From: Pseudomonas sp. UBA5706
Lineage (GTDB): Bacteria > Pseudomonadota > Gammaproteobacteria > Pseudomonadales > Pseudomonadaceae
DNA: 64,000 nucleotides
NCBI RefSeq assembly: GCF_002419965.1
Contig: NZ_DIHC01000016.1
Location: 291,496 to 355,495 of the forward strand
Direction of reading: 5' to 3'
The position numbers and the translations under genes are program-made. This document shows positions 1 through 10,400 of the stretch, in pieces; the first letter of the stretch is position 1, and the number at the start of each line of letters is the position of its first letter. A model generated the notes under the pieces. It had not been told where the DNA came from. It did not search any database and saw only the letters and a program-made list of their open reading frames with translations.

Positions 1-154
1 TGTGGCCGGCACCGCTGATCACGGTCGCCAACACTGCACCGACGGCCGCCCCGGCGATGACTGGCACGACCATATCGCGTTCATCGGCTGAGGCTGCGCC
101 TGCAGCGACCAGGCAACCGGACAGGATCAAGGCTTGGGTCATCTTCGAAATCAT
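1..154 (-). CDS. Small glycine-rich exported protein (partial, runs off left edge)
   Basis: Reading leftward from an ATG at 154 gives an open frame of 51 codons that leaves the window without a stop. The start has a strong AGGAG Shine-Dalgarno sequence 6 bases upstream. The product begins with a short positive stretch, a hydrophobic run ending in Ala-Ser-Ala (a likely signal peptidase I site near residue 21), then a charged DERD patch and a Gly/Ala/Val-rich hydrophobic segment (IAGAAVGAV). This resembles the glycine-zipper segment of small envelope proteins. The exact family cannot be named because the C-terminus is missing. Confidence 0.55.
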   Translation of the reverse strand, partial: MISKMTQALILSGCLVAAGAASADERDMVVPVIAGAAVGAVLATVISGAGH

Positions 155-262
155 GGTGTCTCCTCAGGCGAGATGTTTGGGTTCGCCATGGATCCATGAA
201 ACACCGGTTCGGTGTAAACGAACGTCCACACTCCGTAAAAGTTGAGTAAAGGGTCAACAAAC

Positions 263-412
263 CTAGAGCGGCTTGCGCATGAAGACTCGAGGAAAGCCGT
301 CTTCGGTGGCGCGGTGAGTTTCCTGATAGCCCAGCTTGCTGTAGATCGCCAGGTTTTCGCTCATCAGTTCATGGGTGTACAGCCGAATCCCGCCGCATCC
401 TTGACTGCGTAG
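263..412 (-). pseudogene. 3' fragment of a GNAT acetyltransferase gene
   Basis: The frame ending at the TAG at 263-265 encodes about 48 residues containing LYTHELMSENLAIYSKLGY and the tail GFPRVFMRKPL. This is the typical last third of a GCN5-related N-acetyltransferase, namely the beta-strand and helix after the acetyl-CoA loop plus the C-terminal strand. No acetyl-CoA binding loop or N-terminal half exists upstream; the sequence instead switches to the start of a different gene near 405-411. The fragment lacks a start of its own and cannot make an active enzyme. The family is recognised from the motif; the deletion origin is inferred. Confidence 0.7.
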
Positions 413-519
413 TTGATCACGACCGCAAAACCGTCGGCGGCCAAGCGGGTGGCGATGGCTTGGCCGATGCCACCGGAGCCGCCGGTGATGATGGCGGTCT
501 TCAACGATGCTGTGTTCAT
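364..519 (-). pseudogene. 5' fragment of a short-chain dehydrogenase gene fused to the GNAT remnant
   Basis: From an ATG at 519, preceded by GGAG at good spacing, the frame reads a classical short-chain dehydrogenase/reductase N-terminus: the nucleotide-binding motif TGGSGGIG, then the first alpha helix (AIATRLAADGF) and second beta strand (VVINYA). After about 37 residues it enters the acetyltransferase remnant in the wrong frame and stops at 364-366 after 51 codons. A full SDR has about 250 residues and a YxxxK active site, neither of which is present. Start and ribosome site are intact, so a short nonsense peptide could still be made. Confidence 0.7.
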
Positions 520-709
520 GCAAATGCTCCAGCTTCAGGGGGCAGGGGGGCCGTCAGGCCATGCGCTGCATCTTGCCGGTTTGCGTTGATCGGATAAATC
601 CGCATGAACCGCCATCACCGTTCGGCCACCCCGAACAATCTTCCGCGCCCTCGATTGCTTGGCTGCGCGAGTCTTGATTGCAGATGCCTGAACCAAGGTA
701 AGACCGGAT

Positions 710-3055
<2,346 letters not shown>

Positions 3056-3181
3056 CCGTTGATGGCCGGCAGATACCGCGTGGCCCGGGGCCTGCTTGTC
3101 GGATGACTACGCCCTGGCCGAAGGGATAAGATCCTACCGGCCACCGCGTGACGTATATGACCTTTTTCAGGAAAGCTGCCG

Positions 3182-3598
3182 ATGTTGACTGGCTTGAACC
3201 ATCTGACGCTGGCGACCGTGAACCTGTCCCGAAGCGTTGAATTCTACGTAGAGCTGTTGGGTTTCAGGTTGGCTGCCCGTTGGAATAAAGGCGCCTATCT
3301 TGCCCTGGGGGATCTATGGCTGTGCTTGTCGCTGGACGAAAACCGTGCTGCCGAACAGCCAGCGGATTACACCCATTATGCTTTTTCAGTCGAGCCGCAC
3401 GCGTTTGCACTGCTCACTGCGCAGTTGCGACTGCGCCAGGTCATTGAATGGAAAACCAACACCAGCGAGGGCGATTCGTTCTATTTCCTTGACACGGATG
3501 GTCATCGTCTGGAACTGCACGTGGGTAGCCTGGCATCGAGGCTGGCGCAATGCAGGCTGGAACCTTACGCAGGCATGGAGTTTTTTGACCCAGGCTGA
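3182..3598 (+). CDS. fosA: FosA-type fosfomycin glutathione transferase
   Basis: The 138-residue product is a single glyoxalase/VOC-fold protein, the normal length of chromosomal FosA (about 135). It keeps the metal ligands expected in this family: His7 (GLNHLTL), His65 (DYTHYAF) and Glu111 (HRLELHVG). It also keeps the potassium-loop region WKTNTSEGDSFYF and the downstream Arg120. FosA is a Mn/K-dependent enzyme that adds glutathione to the epoxide of fosfomycin. The gene is divergent from the histidine kinase and converges on the Crp/Fnr gene 44 bases away. Chromosomal fosA is common in Pseudomonas, so this need not be acquired resistance. Confidence 0.9.
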   Translation: MLTGLNHLTLATVNLSRSVEFYVELLGFRLAARWNKGAYLALGDLWLCLSLDENRAAEQPADYTHYAFSVEPHAFALLTAQLRLRQVIEWKTNTSEGDSFYFLDTDGHRLELHVGSLASRLAQCRLEPYAGMEFFDPG

Positions 3599-3642
3599 AG
3601 ATCCGGTGGCTTGCTATGGTGCACGAAGCGCTGCCGGGTCCT

Positions 3643-4371
3643 TTATCCATCCTTCTGCCGACGCGTGTAATGCAACAGCCGGTCGGTTTCGGTCTTGACC
3701 ACCAGGTAGCACTCGCAGCTGAGCCTTTCCAGGCGTGGGCGGTCCAGGACAGTGATCTGGCCGCGGCTGTATTCGATCACGCCTTGGCGCTGGAGTTTGC
3801 CGGCCGCTTCGGTCACGCCTTCTCGGCGCACGCCGAGCATGTTGGCGATCAGTTCCTGGGTCATGTTCAGGCGATTGCCGTGCAGGCGGTCCAGTGACAA
3901 CAGCAGCCAGCGGCACAACTGCTGGTCGATGGAATGGTGGCGATTGCACACGGCGGTCTGCGACATCTGGGTGATCAGCGCCTGGGTGTAGCGCAGCATC
4001 AACAGCAGCAGGTCACCGTGACGGTTGAACTCGGCCTTGAGTGTCTGGCCCGGCAAGCGAAGTGCAGTACCAGCGCTTTGCACCACGGCGCGGCTGGACG
4101 TGCTTTCTCCACCCATGAACAGCGCAACGCCGATCAGGCCTTCATTGCCGACCACGGCGATCTCCGCCGATGAGCCGTTTTCGGTCACGTGCAGCAGTGA
4201 CACGATGGCGTCAGTGGGAAAGTACACGTGGCGCAAGGTATCGCCCGGCTCATACAACACATCGCCCAGCGCCAGGCTGACCCGCTCCAGATGGGGTGCC
4301 AGGCGCTGCATGTCGCCAGGCGGCAGCGCCGCGAGAAGGTGATTGTGGCCGGATGGGGATGAGGCGTTCAT
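3643..4371 (-). CDS. Crp/Fnr family transcriptional regulator
   Basis: The 242-residue product has a cyclic-nucleotide-binding-type beta-roll (about 20-125, including the FPTDAIVSLL strand), a long dimerisation helix (125-160) and a winged helix-turn-helix (about 168-206, with MTQELIANMLGVRREGVTEA). It lacks the N-terminal cysteine cluster of FNR, so it is not an iron-sulfur oxygen sensor; the ligand cannot be predicted. It lies 75 bases downstream of the cyclic glucan synthase gene on the same strand and may be co-transcribed with it. A role in glucan control is only a guess from position. Confidence 0.85.
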   Translation of the reverse strand: MNASSPSGHNHLLAALPPGDMQRLAPHLERVSLALGDVLYEPGDTLRHVYFPTDAIVSLLHVTENGSSAEIAVVGNEGLIGVALFMGGESTSSRAVVQSAGTALRLPGQTLKAEFNRHGDLLLLMLRYTQALITQMSQTAVCNRHHSIDQQLCRWLLLSLDRLHGNRLNMTQELIANMLGVRREGVTEAAGKLQRQGVIEYSRGQITVLDRPRLERLSCECYLVVKTETDRLLHYTRRQKDG

Positions 4372-4446
4372 GGCATGGCACCGAGGCGGAAGAGGGGCAG
4401 GCCCTTGCAGGGTACTCCTCTGTCCGCCGTGGCTGTGGTTTGTCGT

Positions 4447-7400
4447 CTATTTATCGACGGCGTGCGTGGACACCACAGAGGGAAGCCGGGATGCCACGCG
4501 GCAGTGGACCACGATGCTGTGTTCCACGCCGTCATCGCGCAGCAGCAGGGTGTTGTCACCCAGCGATTCGCCGTCGAGGATCATGGCGGTCACGGGCCCC
4601 TCACCCTGGCGTACATCAAAGTGGTAACGCGTGGCGCCATAGCAGTACTGCAGCTTGAAACCAGGCCAGTCGCCGGGAATGAGCGGCTCAATGCGCAGCG
4701 AGTCGCCGTTGCGCTGAACCCCCAGCAATGACTCCACGATCAAACGGTACATCCAGCCTGCCGAGCCGGTGTACCAGGTCCAGCCGCCACGCCCGGCATG
4801 GGGTTCGGTGCCGTAGACATCGGCGGCCATGACATAGGGCTCGACCTTGTAGGTATCCACACGCGGGATGTTCGCCGGATGGGCGGGGTTGATCAGGTTC
4901 AGCACCTCCCACGCTTTGGCCGCGTTACCCAGTTGCGCGAAGGCCATCCCCGCCCAGACCGCGGCATGGGTGTATTGACCGCCGTTTTCCCGCACGCCCG
5001 GCACGTAACCCTTGATATAACCGGGGTCCAGCGCGCCCTTGTCGAATGGCGGATCGAGCAGCAGGACCGCGCGAATATCAGGCTTGAGCAAGTGCTCATC
5101 CAGAGCATGCATGGCCTGGCGTTGCCGGCTGGACGAGCCCACGCCCGACAACACCGACCAGCTTTGCGCGATGGAGTCGATGCGGCACTCGACGTTGCCC
5201 GCCGAGCCCAGCACCTGACCATCGTCGAACCAGGCGCGGCGATACCAGGCGCCGTCCCATGCATGCTGCTCCAGGTTGCCGCGCAACTGCAAAGCGTGGT
5301 CGCTGCATTGCTGCGCGAATGCGGCATCGCCGTGCAGACGCGCGGTCAGGGCGAATTGCTCCAGTACCTGATAGCTGAAAAAGCCCAGCCAGACGCTTTC
5401 GCCGATGCCATGCTGGCCCACGCGATTCATGCCGTCGTTCCAGTCACCGCAGCCCATCAGCGGCAGCCCGTGCTGACCCCGGCGCAGGCTGTGCTCGATG
5501 GCTCGCACGCAGTGCCGGTACAGCGATTCGCGGGTGGGCGAGATGCCCGGCAGGTCGTAATAGGATTCCTCTCCCGCGCCCAGCGCGCGTCCCTCCAGAT
5601 AGCCCGCGGATTCTTCCAGCACGCTGAGGTCGGCGGTCAATTCGATGTAACGACTGGTGGCCGCCACTAACCACAGGAAGTCGTCGGAGCACGCCGTGCG
5701 CACGCCCCGGTTCATCGGCGGGTGCCACCAATGCTGCACGTCACCCTCCAGGTATTGATGACTGGCACACAGCAGCAGGTGCGCGCGCACCGCAGCGGGG
5801 TCGGCATGGATCATCGCCATGCTGTCCTGCAACTGGTCGCGAAAGCCGATCGCGCCGCCTGACTGGTAATAGCCGCTGCGGGCCTGGAACCGACAGGCAA
5901 TGACCTGATACATCAGCCAGCCGTTGACCATCACGTCAACTGCAGGCGACGGGGTTTCGACACGAATCACGCCTAGCAGCGACTGCCAATGATCACGCAC
6001 CTTTTGCAACTCCGCTGCCGCCACCTGGCTGCCCCTGAATTGCTGCACCAGCCCGGTGGCGGCGCGGCTTGAAGTTTGCGCACCCAGACGCAAAATCACT
6101 TCTCGGGTTTGACCCTCTTCAAGCTCGACCGCGACTTGCAGCGCAGCACAAGGATCAAGGCCACCGCCCATACGCCCGGACAACCCGGCGTGACGCATCG
6201 CCGCTGGTGCTGCCAGGGTGCCGCCGCGACCGAGAAACTCGGTGCGGTCGCCGGTAACGCCGTGATCGAGGGTGTCGGTATCGAAAAACGCGACCCGGTC
6301 GGTGAACTCGATCGAATAGGCATTGCGAGCGAAGAAGGCACCGCTGACCGGGTCCGACTGCGTCACCACGTGCATCGCCGACTTGCTGCGCAGATCCCCC
6401 AGCACCCATTCCACGTAGCCGGTGACGCTCAGCGAGCGGCTGCGCCCGGAGCGGTTGGTCAACAACAGCCGCGAGAACTTGATCGGCGCATCCAGTGCCA
6501 CGTAGACCCATAACTCGCTGTAAATCCCGTCTTCTTCGTGTTCGAACACGCTATAGCCAAACCCGTGGCGCGTGCGGTAAGGGCCGCTGCCAGGGCAAGG
6601 TTGTGGCGTCGGCGACCAAAAATGCCCGGTCTCTTCATCGCGCAGGTAAATCGCCTCGCTGCCGCGGTCGGTGACCGGGTCGTTGTGCCAGGGTGTCAGG
6701 CGATATTCGTGAGCGTTTTCGGCCCAGGTATACGCACTGCCCGCCTGCGAGAGCACGGTACCCAAGTGCGCATTGGCCAGCACGTTGACCCACGGCGCGG
6801 GCGTCGGTTGCGACGCCAGGCCAGTGATCACGTATTCGCTGCCATCTTCACTGAAACCGCCGTAGGCGTTGTTCAGCAGCAGCGCGGTAGAGGGTGGGCG
6901 GGCAGGGCGCGGGTCTGGCCGGCGCAGTTCAGGGAAAGAGGCTCGGCTCGCCACGAAAGGCGCATGCACCGGCGACCGACGACGGCGATGAAGCTGTTCG
7001 CTGAGCGTGCCCAGCTCGTCGTTGAAAACCAACCTGGCCACCGACAGCACCAGGGTGCGGTCTTCGCCGGACATCTGTTGGGTCTGGCGCACGAATACGC
7101 CGCCCGGACGATCGATCAGGGTCGCTTCACTGCCTGAGGCGATCAGGCCCATGAGCGCATCCTGCAGTTGCTGACGATACCCGGCCTGATCCTCGTTCCA
7201 GATCAACAGATCCACCACCAAGCCTTTTTGACGCCAGTAGGCATGGGCCTGCACCAGTTGGTGGACCAGGTCGATGTTGTCCAGGCTATGGATTTGCAAC
7301 AGCACGATGGGCAGATCACCGGAAATGGCTTGGCCCCAGAGCCCCGACTGATTGCGCCGGTTGGCGATCAGTACGGCGCTGTCCGCGCGCATTGATGCGT

Positions 7401-10400
7401 TGGCGTACAGCAGCGAAGCGGCCATCTGCTCGAACAACCGGGCATCGGAAAGCGAAGCGTTGAGCTGGCGCAGCAGCACCTGGCTATGGGTCCACGACAG
7501 GTCGAACACACGGTCGGCCAGATGACGGTCCCGGTATTTGTTGATCAGGAACAGGCAGCCGTCGCGGTTGTCGGCAATCCCGGTGACCAGATCGATGGTG
7601 CCCTGCTGACCGGGCTGCAAGGTCACCCTGCAGCGAATCGCGACGATAGGATCGAGCACCGGTCCTGCCGTCCCGGACAGGCGCGCGCAGTCAGGGTCCA
7701 GCACTGCAGGTGCTACCAGGCTGCGATCGCGACCGATGAACCGGGCGCGATCGGTTTCATAGGAAATCGCGTCGATGTCCACGCCATGGGCAGCCAGCAG
7801 GTGACACATCCATGGCGTGGACTCGTCGCTGGCCCGCGGCCGGCGGCTGCACACGATGGCTTGCAACTGCGGCAGCAGCTCGGTCTGCACGAACAGTTTG
7901 CTGAACGCGGGGTGCATCGCATCATTGCTTGGCGATGTCAGCACCACTTCGGCATAGGTGGTGATTTCCAGGGTCTTGGCCACCGCTGCACGGTTGGTGA
8001 TGTGCAGACGGCGCATCTCGATGTCGTCCTCCGGCGAGACGACGATTTCCAGGTGGCTGTCGAAGTCCAGATTGCGTGCCCGAAACTCCGCTCGCGAGTC
8101 GCTGAAGATTGCCTCGTGACTCTCAGGCCATTGCATCGTCGGCTGATGCGCGGCCGACCAGAACTTGCCGCTCTCGACGTCGCGCAGATAGCAAAACATG
8201 CCCCAGTTATCCTGCGACACGTCTTCATGCCATCGGGTAAGTGCCACATCATTGCGCCGGCTATACCCGCCGCCGGCGCTGGTGAGCATGACGTGATAGC
8301 GCCCATTGGAAAGCAGTTGCACCGCAGGACGTTTGCGTCCGGGTTCGACAAATACCCGCAATCCGCTGTCCTGGCCCTGACCGCTGTCGTCGGTGATCGG
8401 TGACTGCGCGACCTGCAGATACGGCGCGGCGGCGTTGGGGACGCGCTCCTGCAACAGCAGCAGTGTCGCTTGCAGCGCAGGGTCTGCCTCGAAACGCCGT
8501 TGCATGGGCTGGTCGAGCAGCACGCTGGTCAGAGACAGCAAACTCATGCCCTGGTGGTGGGCCATGAACGACTGAACCACGGCAAAACGCTGGCCGCGAG
8601 GCACGCGGGCTTCGGTGTAGTCCACTGCTTCGTACAGCCCGAAGCGCCCGGCAGAGCCTTGCAAGGCCAGGCGCTGCAGGTTTTTGCAGGCCGCATCCGC
8701 ATCGACCATCAGCGCCAGGGCACTGGCGTAGGGCGCGATCACGATGTCTTCGCTTAGCCCGCGCTTAAGCCCCAGGCCCTGAACACCAAAGGCGCGATAT
8801 TGATAGTTGAAGTTCGCATCCAGGGTGTAGTAACCCGACTCCGAGACACCCCACGGGATGCCCAGCTTGGCGCCATGCTCGATCTGCACTGCCACCGCCG
8901 AGCGGCAGGTCTGGTCCAGCAGGCTGCCGTCGTAATTGGGCATTACCAGCATGGGCATCAGGTATTCGAACATCGAGCCGGACCATGACAGCAGCGTCGG
9001 TGTGCCGGCATTTTCGCCCAGCAGGCGGCCCAGGGTGAACCAGGCCCGTTGCGGGATCTGGCCTTGGGCGATGACCACGAAATTGGTCAGCCGCACCTCC
9101 GAAGCCAGCAGGTCGTAGTGGCCGGTGTCGAGCCGGCGCTCGTCGGCGTTATAGCCGATGACGAACAAATCGCGGGGGCTGTCGTAGAGCAGCGAAAAAT
9201 CCATCTGCGCCAGCGACGTCGCCAGTGCGGCGAGGCGATCGAGGGTGGCCAGCCGTTCCGTGGCCACCGTGCGTACGCCCTGGACTGTCGATCGATGCTC
9301 AGCGGCCCAATGCGCCGGATCCAGTGACGCCAGCTGACGCAGCGTGCAAGGTAAAGGTTGGTGGTCGATCTGCGACGCGGGAAGTCGGTAGCGCTGCAAC
9401 TCTTCGCTCCAGTCCAGGCATTGGAGGGTGAGTGCTTCGCGCCAATACAGACTGTCCTCATCACTGCCCAAGGGTACGCCGGCGAGCATGATCCGGGCGG
9501 CGTGCAAGAGTTCGCCGAGGGTGTCGATGTCAGCAGCGCGGGAGGCCTGTTCCAGGCGTTTACGGAGTTCGATGAGCGCGCGCTCATCGATCCCCACGGC
9601 CTGTTGAGCTTCCGCCAAGGTATCGAGGGTGTCTCCCAGGCCCTTGACCACGGTCGAGCCGAACAGGGGCGCGTCGGCCAATTGCAGCAGGCCGGTGCGC
9701 AGGGTCAACAGCAGACCGACCAGATTGCCACTATCGACTGTGGAGATGTAGTACGGGCGCAACGGTTCACGGGTCTGCGTGTCGTACCAGTTATAGAAGT
9801 GCTGCCGATGGCGCTCCAGACCGTTCATGCTGTCCAGCGAGGCAGCCAGCCGTGTCAGCAGCCGCTCGGTGCTCAGGTAACCGAAATCGTGAGCAGCCAG
9901 ATGGGCCAGCAACGCCATGCCCATGTTGGTCGGGGAGGTGCGATGGGCAATCGCCGGTTTCGGCGCCTCTTGTACGTTGTCCGGGGGCAGCCAGTTGTCC
10001 TGGGGGCCGACGTATTGGTCGAAGAACGCCCAGGTCTTGCGGGTCAGCACGCGCAGGAAACGTAGCTCGTCGGTCGAGGGCGTGAACACCGATTGCCGAG
10101 GGGCAGCGCTGAGTCGCCATGCCAGCCAGGGGCCAGTCAGCCACGCCAGCAGCACCGGGCTTGCAATGCCCAGTGTCAGCGGGCTTGCAATGCCCAGCAC
10201 CACGGCCGAAACGACAGCGGCGGCGGGTCCGATCCACATCTGCCGGTAAAGGCCGCGCAAACTGTTACCCAGTGTGCGCTCCACTTCGCGCGAGGGCTGC
10301 CATTGCAGCAGCAGGCGCCTGCTGAAACCAATGCGCCATAGCGAACGCAGGATCGCGTCGGCACTGTAATACATCTCGTAGGGCAGCCAGGCGATGGTCA

